Assembly: GCF_050908845.1 (NCBI RefSeq)
Contig: NZ_CP194171.1
Location: 1,178,001-1,242,000, forward strand
Length of the DNA stretch: 64,000 nucleotides
Reading direction: 5' to 3'
Source of the DNA: Marinobacterium_D sp050908845
Lineage (GTDB): Bacteria; Pseudomonadota; Gammaproteobacteria; Pseudomonadales; Balneatricaceae
A model generated the notes under the pieces. The model saw only the letters and a list, made by a program, of their open reading frames with translations, was not told the origin of the DNA and ran no database searches. Both the position numbers and the translations under genes were made by a program. This document shows, piece after piece, positions 26,148 to 33,096 of this stretch (the stretch's first letter is position 1; each line of letters opens with the position of its first letter).

Positions 26148-26278
26148 CTTTGAGCCTCGCTTATTATTTTTATCTGTTGTCGGGACGGCTGCTCTGGCCT
26201 GTCCCAGGCTTGTGTTCGAGACTAGAAACTGGACTACTATCTGTAAATCATCGTTTGTTTATTTTGACTATAAAAATA

Positions 26279-27238
26279 ATGAATATTAAAGATATCGACT
26301 TGAATCTATTAAAGGTTTTTGACGCCATTCAGACGACGAAAAGCGTCTCTGAGGGGGCGGCAATACTCGGATTAAGCCAGCCGGCCATGAGTTTTGCGCT
26401 GTCCAAGTTGCGTCGGCAATTTAATGATCAGCTGTTTGTGCGCACCGCCAGGGGCATGACACCCACGGCCAGAGCGATGGAACTGGTCGATCCGGTCAGC
26501 CGGATTCTGGAAACGGTTAACCGGGAGCTGCTGCATGAGGCGGAATTCGATCCGTCCAGTGCAGAGCGCACCTTTACCTTCAGCATGTCAGATATCGGTG
26601 AGATGGTGTTTCTGCCGAAACTCCTTAAAAGGCTGCGTCAGGAAGCGCCGGGGATCGCGCTAAAAACCCTGGTGATGCCGCCGGCGAGGCTGGAGCGGGC
26701 GATGGAGGAGGGCGAAGTGGACCTGGCGCTCGGTTATTTCCCTGACCTGGTCAAGAATGGCTTTTATCAGCAGCGGCTTTTCCGGCATAACTTCGCCACC
26801 ATCGCCCGCGCTGACCACCCGGTTATCGGCGACAGCCTCAGCCTTGAGCAGTTTATTGAGGTGCCACACGCCATCGTTACGCCGGAGGCGCGCAGTCAGG
26901 AAATTTTCCACCGTTTGCTGGCCAAGCAGGGGATCAAGCGGAATATCGTGCTGACGATCCCTCACTTTATGAGTGTGCCGTTTATCGTCAGTACCTCCGA
27001 CCTGATCGTGACCCTGCCGCGTGCCGTGGGCACCTCGTTTGCTGAGCTGGCCAATATCAAAGTGCTGGAACCGCCGCTGGAAAACCCGGTGTTTGTGCTC
27101 AAGCAACACTGGCACGGCCGCTGTCACAAAGACCCGGCCAACCGCTGGATGCGCAGTCTGGTCTATGAGTTGTTTCACGAGGCACTTCCACTGGAGGATG
27201 GCGCCGAAATCAGCTCGCCGGAACCCTGGGAACTCTGA
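26279..27238 (+). CDS. LysR-family transcriptional regulator
   Basis: The ATG at 26279 gives MNIKDIDLNLLKVFDAI, the canonical LysR start, and a protein of 319 residues. The helix-turn-helix covers residues about 18-60 (SVSEGAAILGLSQPAMSFALSKLRRQFNDQLFVRT) and the rest is the effector-binding domain. It is divergent from the P450 gene across a 131-base spacer, the classic arrangement for regulating that gene. It also lies directly upstream of the dmm operon, so that operon is a second possible target. An earlier in-frame ATG at 26150 would add a hydrophobic, non-conserved tail and is rejected. Confidence 0.92.
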   Translation: MNIKDIDLNLLKVFDAIQTTKSVSEGAAILGLSQPAMSFALSKLRRQFNDQLFVRTARGMTPTARAMELVDPVSRILETVNRELLHEAEFDPSSAERTFTFSMSDIGEMVFLPKLLKRLRQEAPGIALKTLVMPPARLERAMEEGEVDLALGYFPDLVKNGFYQQRLFRHNFATIARADHPVIGDSLSLEQFIEVPHAIVTPEARSQEIFHRLLAKQGIKRNIVLTIPHFMSVPFIVSTSDLIVTLPRAVGTSFAELANIKVLEPPLENPVFVLKQHWHGRCHKDPANRWMRSLVYELFHEALPLEDGAEISSPEPWEL

Positions 27239-27530
27239 CTATTTCCAGCGTGCATGTTTCACCATTCACCGGTTTACGCCTCAATTCGGACCGCTCCACC
27301 GCACCTTTGCACCAAAATGAGTAGTTATTCTCGACCCTGACGGGAGTGAAAAACGGACTCCTAAGGTAACTTGCTTTTATATCAGTAAGTTAGATCTTTT
27401 GGTGCGCAAATTGCCTTTCTTCATGAGAAATAAACTATCCCAAAGGGAAATAAATGGGCCGGTTTTTACGGTGTCTCCCATTTATTCCCGCTGGCGATAA
27501 GACTCAACCTTATGAAGGAGGCGAGTGGTA
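27239..27530. other. Promoter region of the dmm operon
   Basis: These 292 bases hold no gene. They contain a separated inverted repeat (TTTGCACCAAAA at 27306-27317 and TTTTGGTGCGCAAA at 27397-27410) and the TTCC-type palindrome at 27436-27455. A strong AAGGAGG ribosome site lies near 27515-27521 before the first gene. Confidence 0.6.
27436..27455. promoter_or_regulatory. Shared palindromic operator candidate, dmm copy
   Basis: The core TCC-CAAAG-GGAAATAAAT matches 17 of 20 bases with the copy upstream of purU (52121-52140) and the core of the copy upstream of the remote dmm folate-subunit gene (51876-51895). It lies about 75-95 bases before the first dmm start codon. The recurrence at three functionally linked promoters is what supports it; the protein that binds is unknown. 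Confidence 0.6.
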
Positions 27531-28055
27531 ATGCAGATCGATCCGCGTATCAAAAGCCGGCCGCTCTATGACCCGGTCGTTATCCGGCCAAAGGCGAAAA
27601 AACATCTCTTTATCGGTGCAGGCGCAGAGCTGGATGCGCTGAAAGCCAGCCTGCCGCAGGATCAATGTATCCGCATCGACGGCGGCCCGGATGGCCTGAC
27701 CGCGCAATTCCGCGCTGAGCTGGAAGCGGTGTTCGAGACACTGCCGCTGGCAAGCGCTGTGTATGTCAGCGGCAGTGAAGGCTTTATGTGGGATATCCGC
27801 AACCTGGCGCTGGCGGCGGGCCTTGCCGATGAGCAGGTACAGATGTGTGAGCCCACCAGTAAAGAGCGCCGTCTTTTCTGTACTCACTGTTACGAAATCA
27901 CCGAAGGCGTGACCCACTCGCCGCAAACCTGCTCCGCCTGTGGTCGCCTGCTGCTGGTACGCGATCACTATTCGAAGCTGCACGGCGCTTACGTGGGCGT
28001 TCAGATCAATGCCGAGGATCCAGCCGATATCCCGGAAACAGAGGAGCTGGTGTGA
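27531..28055 (+). CDS. dmmA: Dimethylamine monooxygenase subunit DmmA family protein (HODM small subunit)
   Basis: The ATG at 27531 follows a good AAGGAGG site and gives 174 residues. The protein is of the DmmA type: an N-terminal alpha/beta half and a C-terminal zinc-ribbon-like part with Cys117, Cys120, Cys134 and Cys137 in two CxxC pairs. Members occur in gene sets with a PDR-type reductase and a haem-dependent oxidative N-demethylase, which is exactly what follows here. It is thought to be a non-haem subunit that helps electron transfer or assembly; its precise job is not established. The stop overlaps the start of the reductase gene. Published subunit lettering for this complex varies. 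Confidence 0.82.
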   Translation: MQIDPRIKSRPLYDPVVIRPKAKKHLFIGAGAELDALKASLPQDQCIRIDGGPDGLTAQFRAELEAVFETLPLASAVYVSGSEGFMWDIRNLALAAGLADEQVQMCEPTSKERRLFCTHCYEITEGVTHSPQTCSACGRLLLVRDHYSKLHGAYVGVQINAEDPADIPETEELV

Positions 28056-29005
28056 TGAGTACCGATAGCATTCGTGTGCGGGTGAGCGCCATCGAGCAGG
28101 TCTCTCCTATGATTCGTGAATTTACCCTCGATGCCGTCGACGGCGAACTGCTGCCGTTTTCTCCCGGCAGCCACGTGGTGGTTGAGATGCCCGCTGAACC
28201 GCGTCCGTACCGTAACGCTTACTCGTTGCTGAGCGATCCGCGCGACAGCGGCAATTACCGCATCGCGGTGCGTCTGCAGGAGCAGTCCCGTGGTGGCTCC
28301 GTCTACATGCATGAATCTGTGAAGCTGGGTGATGAACTGTGCATCACGCCGCCGGCCAACCTGTTCGCGCCGAACTGGCAGGCGGGCAAACATCTGCTGC
28401 TGGCCGGCGGTGTGGGTATCACGCCGTTTATGGCCTACCTGCCGGAGCTTGAGCGTCGCGGTGCGGATTTTGAACTGCACTACCTGTATCGCGGCTCCAG
28501 CACTGGCGCCTACCGTGATCAGTTGAAAGCCGAGCTGGGCGATAAGTGTTTTCTTTATGACTCCGAAGCCGGACAGCGCTGTGAGCTGGGCGAGCTGCTG
28601 GCCAACCAGCCACGCGGCACTCATGTGTATATCTGTGGCCCGGAAGCGCTGATCGCCGGTGTACGCGAGGTCACCGAAGAGCTCGGCTGGCCGGCCAGCC
28701 ATGTGCATTTTGAAGCCTTTGCGGCACCTCAGCCCGGTAAGCCGTTTGAGGTGGAGCTGTCGCGCAGCGGGCGCACGGTCAGCGTCGATGGCGAGACCTC
28801 TCTGTTGGAAGCGCTGGAAAGTGCCGAGGTCGATGTGCCGCACCTCTGCCGCGGCGGTGTCTGCGGCCAGTGTGTGACCCGCGTGTTGTCCGGCGATATC
28901 GAGCATCGCGATGAGTTTTTATCGGCGGCCGAGCGCGAGCAGGGCGACTGCATCATGCCCTGTGTTTCACGCGCCTCCGGCAAACGCCTGGTTATCGATC
29001 TTTAA
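28055..29005 (+). CDS. PDR/VanB-family flavin-iron-sulfur oxidoreductase, dimethylamine monooxygenase reductase
   Basis: This 316-residue protein uses the ATG at 28055, overlapping the upstream stop by one base. It has an FMN-binding stretch (RPYRNAYSLLSDP), a pyridine-nucleotide-binding part (LAGGVGITPFMAY, ICGPEALI) and a C-terminal plant-type [2Fe-2S] domain with Cys265, 270, 273 and 303 (CRGGVCGQC). It should pass electrons from NAD(P)H to the haem subunit encoded two steps on. The domain order is the same as in the reductase half of the P450 fusion about 2 kb upstream, and the two are clear paralogues by motif. It corresponds to the FMN/Fe-S subunit of the P. mendocina HODM complex. Confidence 0.88.
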   Translation: MSTDSIRVRVSAIEQVSPMIREFTLDAVDGELLPFSPGSHVVVEMPAEPRPYRNAYSLLSDPRDSGNYRIAVRLQEQSRGGSVYMHESVKLGDELCITPPANLFAPNWQAGKHLLLAGGVGITPFMAYLPELERRGADFELHYLYRGSSTGAYRDQLKAELGDKCFLYDSEAGQRCELGELLANQPRGTHVYICGPEALIAGVREVTEELGWPASHVHFEAFAAPQPGKPFEVELSRSGRTVSVDGETSLLEALESAEVDVPHLCRGGVCGQCVTRVLSGDIEHRDEFLSAAEREQGDCIMPCVSRASGKRLVIDL

Positions 29006-29006
29006 G

Positions 29007-29145
29007 AGGATGTTGAAAAAACTATCTGCGTTGCCGAATGCGGCGTTAAAAACAGGCTCAAAGTGCTCATTTAGTTCACTAAACTCCGCTTTTTCGCCTG
29101 TTTTTGCCTTGCCTCGGCTGCCTCGAAAACGATTTTCAACATCCT
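29007..29145. repeat. Long hairpin element, copy 1 (between dmm reductase and haem-subunit genes)
   Basis: The outer arms AGGATGTTGAAAA (29007-29019) and TTTTCAACATCCT (29133-29145) are perfect 13-base inverted repeats. An inner perfect stem is AAAAACAGGC (29048-29057) with GCCTGTTTTT (29096-29105). The loop shares TCAAA, TCATTTA and AAACTCC with the element at 61124-61247, and the inner stem differs there by compensating changes. It fills almost the whole gap between two genes of one operon. Confidence 0.75.
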
Positions 29146-29162
29146 AATTTGGAGGTATCCCC

Positions 29163-30182
29163 ATGAGAATGGCCCCAAAACCGATTCAGAGTTTCCGCGA
29201 CGACTTCACCTATTCCAACAGCCCCGGCGCCGTCGCCCGTTTCCCCTTTCCGTTTCCGGAAGATGAGTACATGTACTCGGTCAATATCGAGCCGCATGTA
29301 ACGCCGGGTCCGGAAGGCAGCGTTTATGAGCACCTGCTCGACATCGATGAGCACTACCTGTCCGAGATGCATGAGCGTGACCTGGTGCTGAAAGAGAACC
29401 CCAAGCGCTGCCTGGCGATGCCGCATATGGATCTCGCCTGCTGGGACATGATCGACCGGGTGATGCACTGCTTCGCGGAAGACTATCCGGAGCATTTTAA
29501 CCTCACCAAAGAGGGCGACCTGTGGACCTGGGAAAACAAGCTGCTGAACATCAAGGACAGCTTCACCTTCGGTGACAGCAGTACCCTGCCGCTGCCGCCG
29601 ATGGAGTATATCGGTCGTCAGGTACAGGGTGACTTTGCCATTTTGGATCAGCGTGATGGCGACCTGTTTCTGGACGCCGGAATCGTTACCTGTCCGGCAG
29701 ACTGGTCGCTGGCGTTCGATGCCGGCATGAGCTTCGCTGAGTGGCACGGACCGGTTCCCATGGCCCATGAGATGGGCATCTTCGATCGAGCCCTGAAATA
29801 TCTCTGTGCGATTCCGCTGGGCCGTCCGGTGCGTCGTCTTAACTGGACACTGACCGTCAACGCGCGCATGGATACGTCGCCGGAAACCTACCCAAGTTGG
29901 GGCTCCGACCGTATGAGCGTGACACCGGAAAACGTCGGCGAGAAAGTACACCTGCGCGTCGAGCTGCAGGTGCTGGATCGCATGGCGCGCAGCAACGCGC
30001 TGATGTTCAGTATCCGTACCTACCTGATCAGCCTGGAAGATCTGGTCACCAACCCGGAATGGGCCAAGCGTATGCATCGCGTTATGAAAGGCTTGCCGGA
30101 GGAGCTGATCGATTACAAGGGACTGACCCGCTTCCATCCGCTGGTTGTTGAGTGGCTGTCCAAGTACGATCCGGCAAACTGA
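29163..30182 (+). CDS. Haem-dependent oxidative N-demethylase (HODM) alpha subunit, DUF3445 family
   Basis: This 339-residue protein belongs to the DUF3445/HODM-alpha family: it has the FPFPEDEYMYSVNIEP entry, PLPPMEYIGRQVQGDFAILDQ, and a C-terminal ARSNALMFSIRTYLISLEDL segment with conserved basic and aromatic residues. In P. mendocina the family is a PAS-fold haem enzyme that oxidises dimethylamine to monomethylamine and formaldehyde using O2, with the formaldehyde captured by a folate-binding partner. Here it is the catalytic component, following the reductase gene and a hairpin. A TTGGAGG site precedes the ATG. The matching folate-binding subunit is not beside it but at 50677-51816. Confidence 0.87.
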   Translation: MRMAPKPIQSFRDDFTYSNSPGAVARFPFPFPEDEYMYSVNIEPHVTPGPEGSVYEHLLDIDEHYLSEMHERDLVLKENPKRCLAMPHMDLACWDMIDRVMHCFAEDYPEHFNLTKEGDLWTWENKLLNIKDSFTFGDSSTLPLPPMEYIGRQVQGDFAILDQRDGDLFLDAGIVTCPADWSLAFDAGMSFAEWHGPVPMAHEMGIFDRALKYLCAIPLGRPVRRLNWTLTVNARMDTSPETYPSWGSDRMSVTPENVGEKVHLRVELQVLDRMARSNALMFSIRTYLISLEDLVTNPEWAKRMHRVMKGLPEELIDYKGLTRFHPLVVEWLSKYDPAN

Positions 30183-30197
30183 TCCAGGGAGATTCTT

Positions 30198-30527
30198 TTG
30201 GGCTGGATATATCTGTTAATCGCCGGGGTGCTGGAGTGTCTCTGGGCCATCGGTCTGAAATACAGCGATGGTTTCACCCGGTTCTGGCCCTCGCTGATCA
30301 CGGCGGTGCTGATCGTGGTCAGCCTGGCGCTGCTGTCATTTGCCATGCGCACGATACCGGTGGGCACCGCCTACGCAGTCTGGTCCGGTATCGGCGCATC
30401 GGCGCTGGCGATTGTCGGTATCCTGTTTATGCAGGAGCCGGGCGGTGCGCTGCGTATCTTCTGTATCGGCATGATTATCGCGGGTGTGGTCGGGCTGAAA
30501 TTGGTCGGCGAGGGCAGCACCGCCTAG
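30198..30527 (+). CDS. Small multidrug-resistance family transporter, SugE/Gdx type
   Basis: This 109-residue protein starts with TTG and has four transmembrane helices. The essential SMR glutamate is Glu13 (AGVLECLWAIGLKYS), and GLKYSDGFTRFWPS plus RTIPVGTAYAVWSGIGA follow the SugE/Gdx subtype pattern, whose characterised members export guanidinium, rather than the EmrE/Qac pattern. It begins 15 bases after the haem-subunit gene, so it is probably part of the dmm operon and may move a small cationic amine or guanidinium-like compound; that link is inference. A second SMR gene of the other subtype lies at 50274. Confidence 0.87.
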   Translation: MGWIYLLIAGVLECLWAIGLKYSDGFTRFWPSLITAVLIVVSLALLSFAMRTIPVGTAYAVWSGIGASALAIVGILFMQEPGGALRIFCIGMIIAGVVGLKLVGEGSTA

Positions 30528-30616
30528 GCGCACATAAATGTCGTTTTCGGGAACGAGCCTGGCGGTTCGTCGGGCTATCGTCTCAGGCTATATATCCACA
30601 GTTCTGGAGTGAGCTC

Positions 30617-31027
30617 ATGAGCAGAGCCGAAACCGAAGCGTTGATCTTCGAATACTACCGCGCCTTCAACCAGGGCGATATGGAATGCTTTCTGGGTCTT
30701 CTGACCGAGGATGTGGTCCACGATATCAACCAGGGTGAGCGTCAGGTCGGACGCGATGCGTTTGCGACATTCATGGATCACATGAATCGCTGCTACCGCG
30801 AGGAGCTGACCGGCATCTCCATCATGAGCAGTGCCGATGGCAGTCGCGCCGCCGCCGAGTTCGTCGTCAACGGTGAATACCTGGTTACCGACGAAGGCCT
30901 GCCCGAGGCGAACGGCCAGACCTACCAGCTGCCCGCTGGCGCGTTTTTCGAAGTGCGCGGCGGCAAGGTGGCCCGGGTCACCAACTACTACAACCTGGAA
31001 GACTGGATCGCCCAGGTCGGCGGCTGA
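30617..31027 (+). CDS. Ketosteroid-isomerase-related protein (SnoaL/NTF2-like fold)
   Basis: The ATG at 30617 gives 136 residues. The protein matches the NTF2-like, ketosteroid-isomerase-related family: an N-terminal helix with EYYRAFNQGDMECFLGLLTEDVVHDINQG, a middle GRDAFATFMDHMNRCYREEL, and a closing FFEVRGGKVARVTNYYNLEDW. Such proteins may be small-molecule isomerases, hydratases or simple binders, and function cannot be assigned. It starts about 90 bases after the SMR gene and is followed by a strong hairpin and an acetyltransferase gene on the same strand. Confidence 0.8.
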   Translation: MSRAETEALIFEYYRAFNQGDMECFLGLLTEDVVHDINQGERQVGRDAFATFMDHMNRCYREELTGISIMSSADGSRAAAEFVVNGEYLVTDEGLPEANGQTYQLPAGAFFEVRGGKVARVTNYYNLEDWIAQVGG

Positions 31028-31052
31028 AACCGCCTTCGACTGACAGCTTTAA

Positions 31053-31080
31053 ATACCGCCTTTTGCCCAAAAGGCGGTAT
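31053..31080. terminator. Perfect 12-bp hairpin between the isomerase-like and acetyltransferase genes
   Basis: ATACCGCCTTTT (31053-31064) and AAAAGGCGGTAT (31069-31080) form a perfect 12-bp stem with a four-base GCCC loop. It is 26 bases after one stop and 10 bases before the next ATG. There is no T run after it, so it may be a weak terminator, an mRNA-processing or stabilising hairpin, or an operator overlapping the acetyltransferase leader. Confidence 0.5.
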
Positions 31081-31090
31081 CATCCCGCGC

Positions 31091-31684
31091 ATGAAAAGCA
31101 GCAGACTTATTACCCTGCGTGGCGCCGAACTTGAGCCCTGGCTCGATCATGTGGCGGCACTGCGTATCCGGGTTTTCCGTGACTTTCCCTATCTTTACGA
31201 CGGCTCGCCGGAATACGAGGCGAAGTACCTGCGTACCTACGTGGAAACCGACTCCGCCGTCTGCGTGCTGGCACTGGATGGCGACCGGGTGGTCGGCGCA
31301 TCCACCGGGCTGGCGCTGAGCGATGAGACCGAGGAGTTCCGCCGCCCGTTCGAACAGGCAGGCTGGAATATTGACGATATCTTCTACTGTGCCGAGTCTG
31401 TGCTGTTGCCTGAACACCGCGGCGCCGGTTTCTACAAAGGCTTTTTCCGCGAGCGAGAGGCTCAGGCGGTTGCTTTAGGTAAGTCGATCAGCGTGTTCTG
31501 CGCCGTGCAGCGCCCGGACGATCACCCGCTGAGGCCCGCCGGTTACCAGCCGCTGGATGAGATCTGGCGCCACTTCGGTTATTCCGCTAGAGCCGGGCTG
31601 GTGACCGAATTCAGCTGGCAGGATGTGGACCACCAGGACGAAACCGCCAAGCCGATGCAGTTTTATCTGAAGCGGCTGGTGTAG
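31091..31684 (+). CDS. GNAT family N-acetyltransferase
   Basis: This 197-residue protein shows the GNAT core: a beta strand with AVCVLALDGDRVVGASTG, an ESVLLPEHRGAGFYKGFFRERE segment (the acetyl-CoA pyrophosphate-binding turn) and a C-terminal YQPLDEIWRHFGY stretch. It should acetylate an amine using acetyl-CoA; the substrate is unknown. The gene sits just before a nitrilase-superfamily amidohydrolase gene, a pairing that might act and reverse on N-acyl groups. That idea is inference. Confidence 0.85.
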   Translation: MKSSRLITLRGAELEPWLDHVAALRIRVFRDFPYLYDGSPEYEAKYLRTYVETDSAVCVLALDGDRVVGASTGLALSDETEEFRRPFEQAGWNIDDIFYCAESVLLPEHRGAGFYKGFFREREAQAVALGKSISVFCAVQRPDDHPLRPAGYQPLDEIWRHFGYSARAGLVTEFSWQDVDHQDETAKPMQFYLKRLV

Positions 31685-31743
31685 TCTGTCTATCGATACA
31701 CTCCGCGTATACTGACCCGATCAACAGCTCCAGAGAGAATGCC

Positions 31744-32613
31744 ATGTCGCGCACCCTGACACTCGCTGCCGCCCAGTACCCGATCAACTTTGTTGGTAGC
31801 TGGGAAAACTTCCGTACCAAAATCCAGGGCATGGTGGATGACGCCGTATCTCGTGGCGCGAACTTCCTGCTGTTTCCCGAGTACTTCAGCATGGAGCTGG
31901 CCTCCCTGTTCGAGGCCAATGTCTACCGTTCATTGTCGGCCCAGCTGGAAGCGATGCAGAGCCTGCATCAGCCGTTTCTGGATCTGTTCACCGAGCTGGC
32001 GCAGCAGCACAAGCTGTATATCCAGGCAGGCACCTTTCCGCTGCTGCAGGAGAATGGCCGCTATGTGAACCGTGCCTGGCTGTTCCGCCCGAACGGCACC
32101 CGTGATTACCAGGACAAACTGCAGATGACCCGTTTTGAGTCGGAGCAGTGGCTGATCAGCGCCGGTAGCGAGATCCGCGTCATAGACACCGTTTTCGGCA
32201 AGGTGGGCATCTCGGTCTGCTACGACAGCGAATTCCCGATCATCGCCCGAAGGCAGGTGGAAATGGGTGCCGATCTGATCCTGGTGCCAAGCTGCACCGA
32301 TACCCAGGCCGGTTACAACCGGGTACGCATCGGCTGTCAGGCCCGTGCGCTGGAGAACCAATGTTTCGTTGCCCAGTCGCCGACCATCGGCGAGGCAACC
32401 TGGTCAGAGGCGGTGGATATCAATAGCGGCCGTGCGGCGATCTATACACCTGTGGATTACGGTTATCCCGATGATGGCGTGCTGGCGCAGGGGGAAGAGG
32501 GCGAAGCCGGCTGGGTCATCGCCGAGCTGGATCTTGAAGCCCTGGCGCAGGTGCGGGCCAATGGCCAGGTGTTTAATCACCGTGACTGGAAGAGCCAGTT
32601 CCGGTTTTCATAG
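31744..32613 (+). CDS. Carbon-nitrogen hydrolase (nitrilase superfamily)
   Basis: This 289-residue protein carries the full Glu-Lys-Cys triad of the superfamily: Glu46 in LLFPEYFSM, Lys125 in YQDKLQMTRFE and Cys159 in GISVCYDSEFP. It should hydrolyse an amide or related C-N bond in the cytoplasm. The omega-amidase and N-carbamoyl-amidase branches have this size, but the substrate is not evident. It ends the short plus-strand string SMR, isomerase-like, GNAT, C-N hydrolase, and is followed by two REP-like repeats. Those repeats separate it from the convergent cupin-tmm genes. Confidence 0.88.
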   Translation: MSRTLTLAAAQYPINFVGSWENFRTKIQGMVDDAVSRGANFLLFPEYFSMELASLFEANVYRSLSAQLEAMQSLHQPFLDLFTELAQQHKLYIQAGTFPLLQENGRYVNRAWLFRPNGTRDYQDKLQMTRFESEQWLISAGSEIRVIDTVFGKVGISVCYDSEFPIIARRQVEMGADLILVPSCTDTQAGYNRVRIGCQARALENQCFVAQSPTIGEATWSEAVDINSGRAAIYTPVDYGYPDDGVLAQGEEGEAGWVIAELDLEALAQVRANGQVFNHRDWKSQFRFS

Positions 32614-32635
32614 GAGCGGCGCCCTCGCCGCGATC
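32611..32635. repeat. REP-like palindrome copy 4 (inverted orientation)
   Basis: TAGGAGCGGCGCCCTCGCC followed by GCGATC is the reverse complement of the copy at 13183. It overlaps the stop codon of the C-N hydrolase gene and lies in the convergent gap. Confidence 0.7.
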
Positions 32636-32670
32636 AACCTCGGTGTTTTGAATTAATCGCGGTGCAGGGT

Positions 32671-32697
32671 TCAATCGGCGCGAGGCGCGCCTCCTAC
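32671..32697. repeat. REP-like palindrome copy 5 (diverged stem)
   Basis: The sequence TCAATCGGCGCGAGGCGCGC followed by CTCCTAC keeps the TCCTAC flank but has a different stem. It faces copy 4 in the opposite orientation about 35 bases away, like paired REP units of BIME elements. Confidence 0.6.
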
Positions 32698-32721
32698 AGA
32701 GAGGAGGTCGCCCCGCGTCGC

Positions 32722-33072
32722 TTACTTCATCCGAATGGTGAAGTGCTTGAGGATCGGCTCGATGATCTCCCAGGTGCCGACAAAGTCGGACTCCATCACG
32801 AATGCATCACCCGGACCTACTTCAACCGGTTCACCGCCGTCCGGGGTGATGATCGCTTTACCTTCGATCAGGTGGATAAACTCCCAGCTGGCGTAGGTTG
32901 CGTGGTAGGTACCCGGTTGGGCGGTCCACCAGCCGGCGATCATCGATTCGTCCGGCGCGGTGTATTCGATCCAGGTGGACATGCTCGGTGAGCCTGCCAC
33001 CTTGGTCCAACCCGGCAGGTCGTCGGTAATCGGTTCAACACTGCGTACCGGCAGTTTGGTAATGCTGCTCAT
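32722..33072 (-). CDS. Cupin domain-containing protein
   Basis: This 116-residue protein is a single cupin barrel with TYHATYASWEFIHLIEGKAIITPDGGEPVEVGPGDAFV (split by the usual motif spacing) and no signal peptide. It resembles the (S)-ureidoglycine-aminohydrolase-like or DUF861 small cupins, which are often of unknown function. The gene begins 24 bases after the tmm stop with a strong AGAGGAG site, so it is almost certainly cotranscribed with tmm. A role in handling the N-oxide or in sensing is possible but not shown. Confidence 0.8.
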   Translation of the reverse strand: MSSITKLPVRSVEPITDDLPGWTKVAGSPSMSTWIEYTAPDESMIAGWWTAQPGTYHATYASWEFIHLIEGKAIITPDGGEPVEVGPGDAFVMESDFVGTWEIIEPILKHFTIRMK

Positions 33073-33096
33073 CGTCGATTCTCCTCTGAATTGCCT

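Noticed and set aside
26150..26278. Longer start for the LysR gene
   Set aside because: The extra 43 residues are hydrophobic and unlike any LysR N-terminus. The ATG at 26279 begins exactly at the conserved domain.
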